Assembly: GCF_001870515.1 (NCBI RefSeq)
Contig: NZ_MDGT01000002.1
Coordinates: 372,066 to 436,065, forward strand
Direction: 5' to 3'
Length of the DNA: 64,000 nt
Source of the DNA: Idiomarina sp. MD25a
GTDB taxonomy: Bacteria; Pseudomonadota; Gammaproteobacteria; Enterobacterales; Alteromonadaceae
In this document: piece by piece, positions 46,012 to 57,282 of the stretch
Position numbering within the stretch: position 1 is the first letter of the stretch
How the letters are laid out: every line of letters begins with the position of its first letter
Notes under the pieces: model-generated
Seen by the model: only the letters and a program-made list of their open reading frames with translations
Databases searched by the model: none
What the model was told of the DNA's origin: nothing
Made by a program: the position numbers and the translations under genes

Positions 46012-46039
46012 TTAAAATAACTAGGGTTATGGGTATAAT
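46012..46039 (+). promoter_or_regulatory. Sigma70-type promoter of uppP
   Basis: TATAAT at 46034-46039 is a consensus -10, with TTAAAA at 46012-46017 as a four-of-six -35 and a 16-base spacer. It lies 40 bases before the uppP ATG. Confidence 0.55.
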
Positions 46040-46079
46040 GCCTGCGCAATTACAATAACAACGAGACGCGGGCATTTAC

Positions 46080-46880
46080 ATGGATTTTTTACACGCTATT
46101 TGGTTGGGTATTTTACAAGGAATTACAGAGTTTCTACCCATCTCTAGTTCAGCTCACCTCATATTGTTGCCAGTACTGACCGGCTGGCAAGATCAGGGGG
46201 TTGCTTTTGACTTGGCTGTTCATGTTGGGACCTTACTTGCTGTAATAGGCTATTTTCGTAAGGAAGTGAGTACGTTGCTGGTTGACGGCTTGCGCTCGAT
46301 TCCCAAAGGCGAGCATGTCGGAGAAAGCAAACTTGCTTGGATGGTTGTTATAGCCACGATACCCGCGTGTGTAGCTGGCTACTTCCTTATTGATTACGTC
46401 GACTCCGTATTGCGCGCTGTTGCGGTGATTATCACCACTACAGTTGTCTTTGCCATTTTATTAGCTGTGGCAGATAAGTACTGCCGCGGCGAACGGACGT
46501 TAGAGCAGATAGGCTTGAAAGATGCGCTTATTGTTGGTCTGTTTCAGGCTATTGCACTCATTCCAGGCACTTCACGCTCGGGGTCAACGATTACTGCGGG
46601 ACTGTTTCTTGGGATGACACGAGAGACCGCATCAAAGTTTTCATTTTTCATGGCCATCCCGATCACGGTAGCGGCTGCCACGCTTAAATTGTTGGATGTT
46701 GTCAGTGAAGACGTATTAATAGACTGGACGGCATTTGCTATCGGAACGTTGGCGTCGTTTATCACGGCGATTACCGCTATTCATCTATTTTTGAAATGGT
46801 TAAATCAAGTTGGCATGTGGCCTTATGTAATTTATCGCTTTTTGCTGGCAGGGTACTTAGTTTGGGTTTTCTATCTGTAA
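46080..46880 (+). CDS. uppP: Undecaprenyl-diphosphatase
   Basis: A 266-residue BacA/UppP membrane phosphatase that recycles the lipid carrier for peptidoglycan synthesis. The active-site segments GITEFLPISSSAHL near residue 15 and IPGTSRSGSTITAGLFLG near 160 are intact, in about seven helices. A TATAAT promoter precedes it. The ion channel gene follows 32 bases later on the same strand. Confidence 0.96.
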   Translation: MDFLHAIWLGILQGITEFLPISSSAHLILLPVLTGWQDQGVAFDLAVHVGTLLAVIGYFRKEVSTLLVDGLRSIPKGEHVGESKLAWMVVIATIPACVAGYFLIDYVDSVLRAVAVIITTTVVFAILLAVADKYCRGERTLEQIGLKDALIVGLFQAIALIPGTSRSGSTITAGLFLGMTRETASKFSFFMAIPITVAAATLKLLDVVSEDVLIDWTAFAIGTLASFITAITAIHLFLKWLNQVGMWPYVIYRFLLAGYLVWVFYL

Positions 46881-46912
46881 CTGTGTTTCGATATTCAAGG
46901 TAAAGCAAACGT

Positions 46913-47758
46913 ATGTATGAAGCACTAAAAGGGCGCTTAGCCACGCTAAAAAACAACCGCTTATTTGAGTTTGCGGTAATTGCCGTAATCATCATCTCGG
47001 CGTTGGAAATTGGTGCAAAAACCTATGAATTACCAGGTTTAGTGAATACGATGCTGGTGGGTTTAGATTGGTTTATTACTGTTTTCTTCGTGGTTGAAAT
47101 TACTATTCGTTTCATCGCCGACAGTGATAAAAAGCACTTCTTTAAAAATGGCTGGAACGTGTTCGATACGCTGGTAGTCGTGGTCAGTCTCATTCCAGTG
47201 AATGACTCTGAACTTGCCTTGTTGGCTCGCCTTGTGCGTGTGTTCAGGGTTCTCCGAATGATATCGATCATTCCCGAATTACGAACGCTCATCACATCCT
47301 TGCTAAAAGCACTGCCGCAGATGGGTTACGTCGTGTTGTTGATGTTCATTATCTTCTACATCTACGCTGCGCTGGGGAGTTATCTATTTAAAGATATTAA
47401 TCCGTTCCTCTGGGAAAACATCGCACGTTCGATGCTTACTCTGTTCCGCGTGATGACGTTTGAAGACTGGACGGATATCCAATATGAGACGATGGAAGTC
47501 TATCCATGGAGTTGGCTGTTCTACATGACTTTCATTTTCTTGACCGCTTTTGCTTTTCTGAACATGGTGATAGGTATTGTCGTCAATGTGATGGACAAAG
47601 AAAGCCGACTCGAACTGCAGGCGTGTGAGCAAGAGCTTGAACAAAATCGCGAACAGCAGTTAAACGAGCAAATCGCTGGTTTACGGTCAGAGATCACCGA
47701 GTTAAAGCAGCTTATCGTCAAACAAGGTGGGCATGGAACAAGCAACGACGCCTCTTAA
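46913..47758 (+). CDS. Voltage-gated sodium channel, single-domain (NaChBac-like)
   Basis: A 281-residue six-helix channel. S4 carries regularly spaced arginines (ARLVRVFRVLRMISIIPELR, near residues 100-125), the pore helix and filter read LFRVMTFEDWTDI near 177-189, where FEDW parallels the LESW filter of NaChBac and implies Na selectivity, and S6 (FLNMVIGIVVNVM) follows. A C-terminal coiled coil (EQELEQNREQQLNEQ) would assemble the tetramer. Its last 26 bases overlap the metalloprotease gene. Similar channels in alkaliphilic or marine bacteria support pH and Na homeostasis. Confidence 0.9.
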   Translation: MYEALKGRLATLKNNRLFEFAVIAVIIISALEIGAKTYELPGLVNTMLVGLDWFITVFFVVEITIRFIADSDKKHFFKNGWNVFDTLVVVVSLIPVNDSELALLARLVRVFRVLRMISIIPELRTLITSLLKALPQMGYVVLLMFIIFYIYAALGSYLFKDINPFLWENIARSMLTLFRVMTFEDWTDIQYETMEVYPWSWLFYMTFIFLTAFAFLNMVIGIVVNVMDKESRLELQACEQELEQNREQQLNEQIAGLRSEITELKQLIVKQGGHGTSNDAS

Positions 47759-48434
47759 AGTTAACATTCTGCGTAAGCCGATAAAGCATATTTATTTGCG
47801 CTTACGCTCGGCTGATGAGTTAGAGGTGAGTGCACCTAAACGCTGTCCTCAACGGTACATTGATGAACTCATCGCAGAGCGGCATGACTGGATTACACAA
47901 CGTCGTGAACAGTTGCGTGATACGGCGCGCTCGCCCAGCGTGCCGTTATTGAGTACGGAGCGGGTTTTACTCTCCGGTCGCTGGTATGTATGCCAGGCTT
48001 GCCGAAACGCTAAGGTGGCTGGCCCTGAGGCTGGTTCGGCATTGTTCAACGTGACTGTACGGGGCGATAAGGGACTGACTGAACAACACGTCGAACGACA
48101 ATTGCGCCGCTACTTAAGTGAGAGGATCACGGTGCTCCTTGCTTATTGGGAACCCTTGATGGGTGTCAAAGCAAGTTGTTTCGGCATCCGCAAAATGCAT
48201 ACACGATGGGGCACTTGTAACACAAGAACCGAGAAGATTTGGCTGAGCTTCCAGTTGGTGCACTTTCCCTTAGAGTTGCTTGAGTACGTTGTTGTTCATG
48301 AGCTTACGCACTTATTTGAGCGCTACCATAACAGGCGTTTTTATGCGTTAATGGATTCATTTCTGCCGAATTGGCGTTCATTAAAACAACGTTTGAATCA
48401 TTATGAGATACCCGATTACCCCAGCGGGCGGTGA
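47733..48434 (+). CDS. YgjP-like zinc metalloprotease (M48/DUF45)
   Basis: A 233-residue protein of the YgjP/DUF45 group. The zinc motif VVHELTHLFE lies near residues 188-197, with KMHTRWGTCNTRTEKIWLSF as the typical preceding segment and RYHNRRFYALMD after it. It is cytoplasmic. The ATG at 47733 with aaggtggg upstream is preferred over the GTG at 47727. It overlaps the channel gene by 26 bases and the next gene by 32. Substrate unknown. Confidence 0.85.
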   Translation: MEQATTPLKVNILRKPIKHIYLRLRSADELEVSAPKRCPQRYIDELIAERHDWITQRREQLRDTARSPSVPLLSTERVLLSGRWYVCQACRNAKVAGPEAGSALFNVTVRGDKGLTEQHVERQLRRYLSERITVLLAYWEPLMGVKASCFGIRKMHTRWGTCNTRTEKIWLSFQLVHFPLELLEYVVVHELTHLFERYHNRRFYALMDSFLPNWRSLKQRLNHYEIPDYPSGR

Positions 48435-49575
48435 GGATTTTAGGCAAGCTGCTAAGCGGCGTTTGCCGCGTGCACTATTTGATTATATTGATGGTGGTGC
48501 ATTCGCTGAACAAACCGCACACGCTAATGTCCATTCGTTTTCACGCTGGCGCTTACAACAACGTGTGCTGCGTGATGTTGAACATATAAACCTTGCGGTT
48601 AATCGACTGGGTCAATCTTATGCAGCGCCTCTTGCGCTAGGACCTGTGGGCTTAGCAGGCATGATGGCGCGTCGCGGTGAAACACAGGCGTACCGAGCTG
48701 CTCAACAAGAACATATTCCTTTCTGTGCATCTACCGTGTCACTGTGCGGTATTAATGAAATTCATCAGCATCGCGACACTCAACCGGCATGGTTTCAATT
48801 ATACATGATGCGCGACCGCGAATTCGCCGCACAGCTACTCGACCGCGTGCAAGCACAAGGTGTTGAAGTGCTTGTTGTGACGGTCGATTTGGCGGTGTTG
48901 GGTGTGCGCTATCGAGATGTCAGAAATGGCTTTGAATCAAGCACGGGGCTCGCTAAGTTAAGGCGATTCTATGACTTTGTATCACATCCCCAATGGTTAT
49001 GGGACGTAGGCTTAAAAGGCGGCCCCCACGTTTTTGGTAATCTCACCGATGCGGTGCCCAATGCACGACAGTTGACAGATTTCAAAAGTTGGGTCGACGC
49101 ACAGTTTGATCCCCGTGTCACGTGGGATGATATTGCGTGGATTCGCTCCCGTTGGCCAGGCAAGTTAGTAGTCAAAGGCATCTTACATTCTGATGATGCA
49201 CTGCAGGCTGTAAAAGTCGGTGCCGACGGTTTGATTATTTCTAATCATGGCGGGCGTCAACTGGATGGCGCGCCATGTCCGATTGATATATTACCCGAGA
49301 TTCACCAACACTTATTGAATCAGGGATGTCGCGATCGCATTGAACTTTGGCTTGATGGCGGGCTGCGTAACCCACAGGATTTGTTAATTGCACTGGCACT
49401 GGGCGCCGATGGTGGGCTTTTAGGGCGTGCATGGATATACGCACTGGCTGGCTATGGCGAGTTTGGCGTGACACAACTACTGAAACAGTGGCAGAAAGCA
49501 CTCTCCGTTAGCTTGGCGTTAATGGGGTGCAACGACATTAATCAACTCAATGAATCGCACTTAATAAGAAGCTAA
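48403..49575 (+). CDS. FMN-dependent 2-hydroxyacid oxidase/dehydrogenase (LldD family)
   Basis: A 390-residue protein of the lactate/glycolate/mandelate oxidase family. ALFDYIDGGAF gives the active-site Tyr region, GPVGLAGMM the FMN loop, QLYMMRDRE the second Tyr, and ISNHGGRQLDGA near residue 280 the catalytic His and substrate Arg. It oxidises an L-2-hydroxyacid to the 2-oxoacid. The start lies inside the preceding metalloprotease gene (32-base overlap). A ThDP enzyme gene follows 15 bases later, so the oxoacid product may be passed to it. L-lactate is only one candidate substrate. Confidence 0.92.
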   Translation: MRYPITPAGGEDFRQAAKRRLPRALFDYIDGGAFAEQTAHANVHSFSRWRLQQRVLRDVEHINLAVNRLGQSYAAPLALGPVGLAGMMARRGETQAYRAAQQEHIPFCASTVSLCGINEIHQHRDTQPAWFQLYMMRDREFAAQLLDRVQAQGVEVLVVTVDLAVLGVRYRDVRNGFESSTGLAKLRRFYDFVSHPQWLWDVGLKGGPHVFGNLTDAVPNARQLTDFKSWVDAQFDPRVTWDDIAWIRSRWPGKLVVKGILHSDDALQAVKVGADGLIISNHGGRQLDGAPCPIDILPEIHQHLLNQGCRDRIELWLDGGLRNPQDLLIALALGADGGLLGRAWIYALAGYGEFGVTQLLKQWQKALSVSLALMGCNDINQLNESHLIRS

Positions 49576-49590
49576 TAATAAGGAGCGGGT

Positions 49591-51327
49591 GTGAGAAAAA
49601 ATGCAGCACAGTTAGCCGTAGCAGCGCTCGAAAAACTCGGGGTGACGCATACGTTTGGTATTCCTGGTGTGCACAACACAGAGTTTTATGATGCGCTGAA
49701 CGCCAGTGAGCATATTACGCCTGTGTTAGTCACCCACGAGGGGGGCGCCGCGTTTATGGCCGATGGCATGAGTCGCGTTCGGCAAATGCACGAGGGCATT
49801 GGTGTACTCGCCATTGTTCCCGCAGCGGGTTTCACTCATGCAGCGAGTGGTATTGGTGAGGCGTATCTTGATGGTGTTCCGATGCTTGTGATTTCGGGCG
49901 GGGTGCGCACTGATACCGAGTTCGATTTTGTCTTGCATGGTGTTGACCAGTTGGAACTGGCAAAGGGGATTACCAAAGGCGCGTTTCGTGTTAATCATCA
50001 AAATGATGTAACCGATGTGCTGTATCAAGCTTACCAACTGGCGACCGAAGGAAAGCCAGGTCCTGTGTTAGTCGAAATCCCTGTCAATTTGCAGCTATTT
50101 GATGCAACCGTTGCTCAACCTCAACAGCCGCCTCAGCCCACTACACCTGCTATCGATGAGCAAGCCATTCAACGGGCTGTTGAACTCATATCAGCGGGTA
50201 AGAGACCCGGACTGTTTGTCGGTTGGGGCGCTCGACACGCGCAACAGCCACTAATTGATTTAGCAGAATATCTGCAAGCACCGGTGGCGACCACCTTGCA
50301 GGGATTGTCGGTTTTTCCTCATGATCATCCACTGCATGTGGGCTTTGGTTTTTCAGCTTCGGCGGTACCCGCAGCGCAAGCAAGCTTTAAAGACTGCGAT
50401 TTAATGATCGCGATTGGTACACGCTTTGCCGAAATCCCAACAGGCAGTTTCAGCGCGAAAGTGCCCGAAAATCTCATTCATATTGATATCGATGAGTCGG
50501 TATTCAACCGAAATTATCCGAGCAAAGAGAGTATCAAAGGGGACGCGACCGAGGTACTGAGATTGTTAAATGATGCGCTAGACGGGCAGCCTTCACGTCC
50601 CGAAAATGCGTCGCTCAAGGCTACAATTAAGCAATTAAAACAGGATTATTTCGACGAATGGCAAGCGCATGATAGTCACGAGCGCATTAATCCATACGTG
50701 TTTTTTACGTCAATTGCCGCACAAATGATGGATGACGCGATCATTGTTTTGGATGATGGAAATCATACGTACTTAGCGGCGGAATTATTGCCCCTAAAAG
50801 CCGGCATGACATTATTGACTCCCACTGACTATAACGCGATGGGCTATGCTGTTCCTGCCGCAATCGGCGCAAAGCTGGCACAGTCCGAGCGACAAACCAT
50901 TGCCATTGTGGGAGATGGCTGTTTTGTTATGACGGGAATGGAGTTGCTGACAGCGCAACAGCAGGGGATTGGCGTTGTTTGTTTTGTATTCAACGACGGC
51001 GAACTATCTCAAATCGCGCAAGCGCAGCAAATGCCTTATGCGCGAAAACCCTGTACGGGATTGGTGGGCGCGAAATTTGAAGGCATGGCATTAGCGACCG
51101 GAGCGCATTATATACGTATTGAAACCGAAGCTGAGCTCGATGCGTATATAGCCCAAGCATTCGACGTCGCAGCTAAAGGACAGAGTGTATTGGTTGATGT
51201 TAATATTGATTACAGTAAACCCACGCGCTTTACTCAAGGTACGGTAAAGTCAACTTTTAAGCGCTTTCCGACCCGTCAGAAGCTGCGCATTGCTGGTCGA
51301 GCGGTGAAGAGAAAACTGTTTGGCTGA
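49591..51327 (+). CDS. ThDP-dependent enzyme, acetolactate synthase/2-oxoacid decarboxylase family
   Basis: A 578-residue protein with the three-domain ThDP fold. The catalytic Glu is in VTHEGGAAFMADG near residue 50; the ThDP/Mg motif begins GDGCFVMTGMEL near 445 and closes VFNDGE, a small deviation from the usual NN end. It starts with GTG after aggagcgg. No regulatory small subunit gene is adjacent, so biosynthetic acetolactate synthase is unlikely. The neighbour is a 2-hydroxyacid oxidase, which parallels mandelate-type pathways (oxidase then decarboxylase). Substrate not identified. Confidence 0.88.
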   Translation: MRKNAAQLAVAALEKLGVTHTFGIPGVHNTEFYDALNASEHITPVLVTHEGGAAFMADGMSRVRQMHEGIGVLAIVPAAGFTHAASGIGEAYLDGVPMLVISGGVRTDTEFDFVLHGVDQLELAKGITKGAFRVNHQNDVTDVLYQAYQLATEGKPGPVLVEIPVNLQLFDATVAQPQQPPQPTTPAIDEQAIQRAVELISAGKRPGLFVGWGARHAQQPLIDLAEYLQAPVATTLQGLSVFPHDHPLHVGFGFSASAVPAAQASFKDCDLMIAIGTRFAEIPTGSFSAKVPENLIHIDIDESVFNRNYPSKESIKGDATEVLRLLNDALDGQPSRPENASLKATIKQLKQDYFDEWQAHDSHERINPYVFFTSIAAQMMDDAIIVLDDGNHTYLAAELLPLKAGMTLLTPTDYNAMGYAVPAAIGAKLAQSERQTIAIVGDGCFVMTGMELLTAQQQGIGVVCFVFNDGELSQIAQAQQMPYARKPCTGLVGAKFEGMALATGAHYIRIETEAELDAYIAQAFDVAAKGQSVLVDVNIDYSKPTRFTQGTVKSTFKRFPTRQKLRIAGRAVKRKLFG

Positions 51328-51405
51328 AACATTCGCCAAAGGTCGAATCGTGTTGTATTAACGATATGATTAAACTGAAGTAAATACTGTTGTAGGGAGT
51401 TAACG

Positions 51406-51846
51406 TTGAGATATTTACACACCATGGTTCGGGTCGAGGATCTCGACGCGTCATTGCGTTTTTATTGTGACTTGTTGGGCCTTAAAGAAATGTACCGGAA
51501 AGAAGTTGAAGCCGGGCGTTTTACATTGGTGTTTTTAGCTGCACCCGAAGACGAAGATGCGGCCAACGAAAACAAAGCGCCGATGGTGGAGCTGACATAT
51601 AACTGGGATCCAGAGTCGTATGACGGCGGGCGTAATTTTGGCCATTTAGCCTATGAAGTGGACGATATTTATGCACTGTGCAAAAAGTTACAAGATAACG
51701 GCGTGACGATTAACCGTCCGCCACGTGATGGACGCATGGCATTTGTCCGCTCTCCGGATGGCATTTCGATCGAACTACTGCAAAAAGGTGGCGCGCGTGA
51801 ACCAGAGGCACCTTGGGACACGATGGAAAATACGGGTGAATGGTAA
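51406..51846 (+). CDS. VOC-family glyoxalase-like protein
   Basis: A 146-residue vicinal-oxygen-chelate protein of the glyoxalase I type. The metal ligands expected for GloA are visible: His 5 (YLHTMVRV), Glu in VELTYNWDP, His in FGHLAYEVDD and Glu in SIELLQKG. Glyoxalase I converts the methylglyoxal-glutathione adduct to lactoylglutathione. It begins with a TTG after tagggag. An acidic insert (PEDEDAANENKAP) and an extended end distinguish it slightly from E. coli GloA. It follows the ThDP gene by 78 bases. Confidence 0.87.
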   Translation: MRYLHTMVRVEDLDASLRFYCDLLGLKEMYRKEVEAGRFTLVFLAAPEDEDAANENKAPMVELTYNWDPESYDGGRNFGHLAYEVDDIYALCKKLQDNGVTINRPPRDGRMAFVRSPDGISIELLQKGGAREPEAPWDTMENTGEW

Positions 51847-51863
51847 TTAGAGGGTAGATCCCG

Positions 51864-51869
51864 TATAAT
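51864..51869 (+). promoter_or_regulatory. -10 element before icd
   Basis: TATAAT is a consensus -10 lying 50 bases before the icd ATG. The base stretch 17 bases upstream (TGGTAA) is a poor -35. An aaggaatc-like ribosome binding site (gataggaatc) precedes the start. Confidence 0.4.
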
Positions 51870-51904
51870 TCGCCCACAGTTCAACCTATTACGAAGTCTG
51901 ATAA

Positions 51905-54145
<2,241 letters not shown>

Positions 54146-54163
54146 TGAACATAAGGTTGTGAT

Positions 54164-54191
54164 AAAAAGCAGGCTGCGGCCTGCTTTTTTT
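54164..54191 (+). terminator. Intrinsic terminator after icd
   Basis: AAAAAGCAGG (54164-54173) pairs with CCTGCTTTTT (54180-54189) around CTGCGG, and the T run reaches 54191. Confidence 0.9.
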
Positions 54192-54215
54192 ATGTCTAAC
54201 TGTTGAGGAACACAC

Positions 54216-54695
54216 GTGAGTGAACAAAATTATCTACTAAAACTAAGAGCACAGTGTTTAAAGCTGCCGTTGGGGGCGCGTATCTTCTCCATGATGTTCG
54301 CTCGCAAAGCGCCTTACTTTGCTTCGATAAAGCCGCTAGTCACTGAGCTTGAGCCTAACTTTTGTCAGCTGACGTTTAAAAAACGCAAAGCGGTTGAAAA
54401 TCATATTGGTACCGTACACGCGATTGCTGTATGTAATGGCATGGAAATGGCGATGGGGGCATTAGCTGAGGCGTCAATTCCTAAGCACTTACGTTGGCTG
54501 CCTAAGGGGATGCAGGTCAATTACTTGGCTAAGACCAATAGTGATGTGCGCATTGAAGCGCGAGCGACAGAGCAAACATGGCAAGTTGGCGATCAGCCTA
54601 TCGAAGTCACTGCCTATCGAGACGATGGTACTGTGGTGGCCGCAGGGCATATTACGATTTATGTTTCGGAAAAGCCGGTAAAGCCTAAGTCATAA
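54216..54695 (+). CDS. Hotdog-fold thioesterase (DUF4442)
   Basis: A 159-residue hotdog-fold protein of the DUF4442/PaaI-like group. HIGTVHAIAVCNGMEMAMGALAE is the helix-and-strand centre of the fold (key residues His-Ile-Gly-Thr-Val and Asn near 75), followed by GMQVNYLAKTNSDVRIEA. It starts with GTG after tgagga. Acyl-CoA thioesterase activity is likely but the substrate is unknown. The gene lies between two terminators, so it is probably monocistronic. Confidence 0.82.
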   Translation: MSEQNYLLKLRAQCLKLPLGARIFSMMFARKAPYFASIKPLVTELEPNFCQLTFKKRKAVENHIGTVHAIAVCNGMEMAMGALAEASIPKHLRWLPKGMQVNYLAKTNSDVRIEARATEQTWQVGDQPIEVTAYRDDGTVVAAGHITIYVSEKPVKPKS

Positions 54696-54725
54696 AACCA
54701 CTAAAAAACATAAACCACTAAAAAA
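54695..54725 (+). repeat. Short direct repeat after the thioesterase gene
   Basis: AAACCACTAAAAAA occurs twice (54695-54708 and 54712-54725), 17 bases apart, directly before the terminator. It looks like a local duplication with no evident role. Confidence 0.5.
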
Positions 54726-54745
54726 GGGGCCGAAGCCCCTTTTTT
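54721..54745. terminator. Bidirectional terminator between thioesterase and POT genes
   Basis: AAAAAGGGGC pairs with GCCCCTTTTT around a CGAA tetraloop, with A and T runs on the two sides so it can serve both convergent genes. Confidence 0.9.
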
Positions 54746-54766
54746 AATGATGCGATACATCTCCCT

Positions 54767-56329
54767 TTACGGTTTATTGACTGGCTCATTAGCGTCAATA
54801 ACCGCACCTGGATGATCATCGTTGTCGGCTTCACCATCGTCTGGTGGCAGCTTTTCCCACTTACGAGTGAAGAAGGCGAGAACGAATACTACCGCACCCA
54901 CACTGACACCGAATAGGAATATCGTCCAGTAGAGCTCTGGCATGGCTTGAGGGTTTTCAGGATCAAGACCACCTGCTAACAAGCCAGCAATTAAGTTACC
55001 CATCGCATAGGTCAGTACGAATACGCCCATTAACTGGCCCGCCATGCGTTTTGGCGACAATTTACTTACGGCACTTAATGCGACAGGGCTCAAGCATAGT
55101 TCACCCACGGTGTGAATGAAGTAAACAGCCACTAGCCAGTAAGGCGCGACCTTAAGGCCACTTGCAGCGGCTTGCGAGGCGAAGAACATGACGATAAAGC
55201 CGGTTGCCATGATCATCAGACCGATTGCACTCTTAAAGCCGTAAGAAGGGTTAATCATGCGTTTACTGAGGTTAATCCAAAGCGCCGCGAAGAATGGTGA
55301 CAACGTGACCAGGAAAATTGAATTTAACGATTGGAACCAAGTCGTTGGAATTTCAAAGTCGCCAATCATACGATCGGTTAAGTCACGTGCAAACAAATTA
55401 AATGAAGAACCGGCTTGCTCGAAGCCTGCCCAGAACATGGTTGATGCGATACACACGAGGAACAAGGCGCCGAGGCGTTTCATTTCATTGCGTGTCAGTT
55501 TACCAAACAGGAAAATACTCAGGTAATACACGAAGAAAATGATAGTAAAGATAACGGCCACGTTGCCAGCTAATACCACTGGATCAATAACAATAATATT
55601 GTTTAGCGCTAGATAGGTGACGGTTGCCAAACCCGCCAATAGCAAATAAATTACTGCCCAGCTACGCTTGGCAGCACCAGCGCTCATCGGTTTAGCGGGC
55701 TTCTCGCCAACACCCTTTAACTTGGGCTGGGTTAACTTGTACTGAATTAGACCCAATGCCATACCTACGGCTGCGGCACCGAAGCCCCAGTGATAGCCGG
55801 CATTTTCTTGCAAGTAACCGGTAACGAAGTAACCGATAATGGAACCAATGTTGATACCCATGTAGTACAAGGTGTAACCGCCGTCACGACGGTCATCATC
55901 TGAACTATACAGTTGACCGACCATAGCCGTAATATTCGGTTTTAATAGACCCGTACCGAGTACAACGAGGATCATACCAATAAAGAAGCTGGCTTCGCTT
56001 GGGATTGCCAGTACGATATGGCCCAGCATGATGATGATGCCACCGTACCAGGTTGCGCGTTGGCCACCCAGAAGACGGTCAGCAATCCAACCACCTGGAA
56101 GGCCCATGAAATAGACAGCACCGGTATAAAGACCGTAAATTGCAGTTGCTGAAGCTACGGTGATAGCAAGCCCGCCTTCTTGCATTGAAGCGGTCATAAA
56201 TAGCACGAGCAACGCGCGCATACCGTAGTAACTCATGCGCTCCCACATTTCGGTAAAGAACAGGGTTTGAAGTCCCCCTGGCTGTCCGAAAAAACTAGCG
56301 TCTTTGTCGACAATATTTTTTGGATCCAT
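54767..56329 (-). CDS. POT-family proton-dependent oligopeptide transporter
   Basis: A 520-residue carrier with 14 expected helices. The PTR2 signatures are clear: FFTEMWERMSYYGMRALLVLF (E-x-x-E-R-F type, here EMWERM), GGWIADRLLGGQRATW and FYMGINIGSIIGYFVTGYL-type (YYMGINIGS). It imports di- and tripeptides with protons. The N-terminal codons contain a TTGTCGACAA palindrome (56304-56313) that is also found before the prp regulator. The 117-base upstream region holds an 8-bp hairpin. Confidence 0.95.
   Translation of the reverse strand: MDPKNIVDKDASFFGQPGGLQTLFFTEMWERMSYYGMRALLVLFMTASMQEGGLAITVASATAIYGLYTGAVYFMGLPGGWIADRLLGGQRATWYGGIIIMLGHIVLAIPSEASFFIGMILVVLGTGLLKPNITAMVGQLYSSDDDRRDGGYTLYYMGINIGSIIGYFVTGYLQENAGYHWGFGAAAVGMALGLIQYKLTQPKLKGVGEKPAKPMSAGAAKRSWAVIYLLLAGLATVTYLALNNIIVIDPVVLAGNVAVIFTIIFFVYYLSIFLFGKLTRNEMKRLGALFLVCIASTMFWAGFEQAGSSFNLFARDLTDRMIGDFEIPTTWFQSLNSIFLVTLSPFFAALWINLSKRMINPSYGFKSAIGLMIMATGFIVMFFASQAAASGLKVAPYWLVAVYFIHTVGELCLSPVALSAVSKLSPKRMAGQLMGVFVLTYAMGNLIAGLLAGGLDPENPQAMPELYWTIFLFGVSVGAVVFVLAFFTRKWEKLPPDDGEADNDDHPGAVIDANEPVNKP
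56304..56313. promoter_or_regulatory. TTGTCGACAA palindrome within the start of the POT gene
   Basis: A perfect 10-base palindrome identical to the core of the site upstream of the GntR regulator gene. It lies 16 bases inside the POT coding region, close enough to the start to affect initiation if bound. Confidence 0.3.
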
Positions 56330-56368
56330 TTTAATTATCCGTTTGTTATAAAAATTAATGTTGACCCA

Positions 56369-56390
56369 TTCGACTTTGGTCGAAGTCGAA
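56369..56390. other. Hairpin in the POT leader region
   Basis: TTCGACTT pairs perfectly with AAGTCGAA around TGGTCG. On the strand of the POT message it is not followed by a T run, so it is not a clear terminator for terC. It lies 40 bases before the POT start. Confidence 0.4.
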
Positions 56391-56446
56391 AAAAGTGGTC
56401 ATACTTTACTAGCCAATGCCCATGATTAAAACCTTTAGCGATGAAT

Positions 56447-57217
56447 TTATTGGTTTTTGGGTTGGCTGTCCCCCGGGATAGACTTTCTCAATTGCACAGG
56501 TTCTGCAGCGCGTTTTTTGGCGCGCACGCGGATGTTTAAAAACTCCACAGCAAGCGAGAATGCCATGGCGAAATATACGTAACCTTTTGGTACATGAAAG
56601 CCCATTCCCTCGCCAACTAAAGTCATGCCAATTAAAATAAGGAAACTTAAGGCCAGCATTTTAATGGTGGGGTGTTTGTCGACAAAATCTGAGACCGACT
56701 TAGCCGCAATCAACATGACGCCAACGGACAGAACGACGGCAATGACCATGACCGATAGGTGATCGGCTAATCCAACCGCGGTGATAACTGAGTCAAGCGA
56801 GAACACGATGTCGAGCACAGCAATCTGAACAAGTATGGCAACGAAGTTAGCTTGCACGGAACTCTGGCCCTCGCTCGACTCCCCCTCGAGTGCGTGGTGT
56901 ATCTCTAAGGTACTTTTACCGAGTAAAAATAGGCCTCCTAAGAGCAAGATAAGATCGCGTCCCGAAATCGACTTTCCTACAATTTCAAACAAGGGTGTTG
57001 TTAATGACATCACCCAAGTGAGCGAGAATAGCAATAATAAGCGAGTGCCCATTGCAAGCATTAGACCAATGGTACGGGCGCGATTGCGTTGATGCTCGGG
57101 TAAGCGACCCACTAGGATAGAAATGAAGATGATGTTATCAATACCCAATACGATCTCTAATGCTGTCAGCGTGGCTAAAGCAATCCATGCCTCGGGCATA
57201 GCAATCCATTCAAACAT
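56447..57217 (-). CDS. TerC-family membrane protein
   Basis: A 256-residue protein with about seven helices. ALEIVLGIDNIIFISILVGRLP and the later DIVFSLDSVITAVGLADHL carry the conserved Asp/Asn of TerC proteins, linked to metal ion efflux, often manganese. The cytoplasmic LEGESSEGQSS loop is acidic. The frame is open to 57295; the ATG at 57217 has ggagg eight bases upstream and matches the family. A TTTGTCGACAAA palindrome lies inside the gene (56675-56686). Confidence 0.9.
   Translation of the reverse strand: MFEWIAMPEAWIALATLTALEIVLGIDNIIFISILVGRLPEHQRNRARTIGLMLAMGTRLLLLFSLTWVMSLTTPLFEIVGKSISGRDLILLLGGLFLLGKSTLEIHHALEGESSEGQSSVQANFVAILVQIAVLDIVFSLDSVITAVGLADHLSVMVIAVVLSVGVMLIAAKSVSDFVDKHPTIKMLALSFLILIGMTLVGEGMGFHVPKGYVYFAMAFSLAVEFLNIRVRAKKRAAEPVQLRKSIPGDSQPKNQ
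56675..56686. promoter_or_regulatory. TTTGTCGACAAA palindrome inside terC-like gene
   Basis: A 12-base perfect palindrome with the same TTGTCGACAA core as the sites at 56304 and 57286. It encodes a Val-Asp-Lys stretch, so it could be chance. Confidence 0.25.
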
Positions 57218-57282
57218 AGCGTGGTCCTCCATAAATCGTTGAAATATAGTGACGGGCATCTCACTGAAAAGCAATCTTTCCA

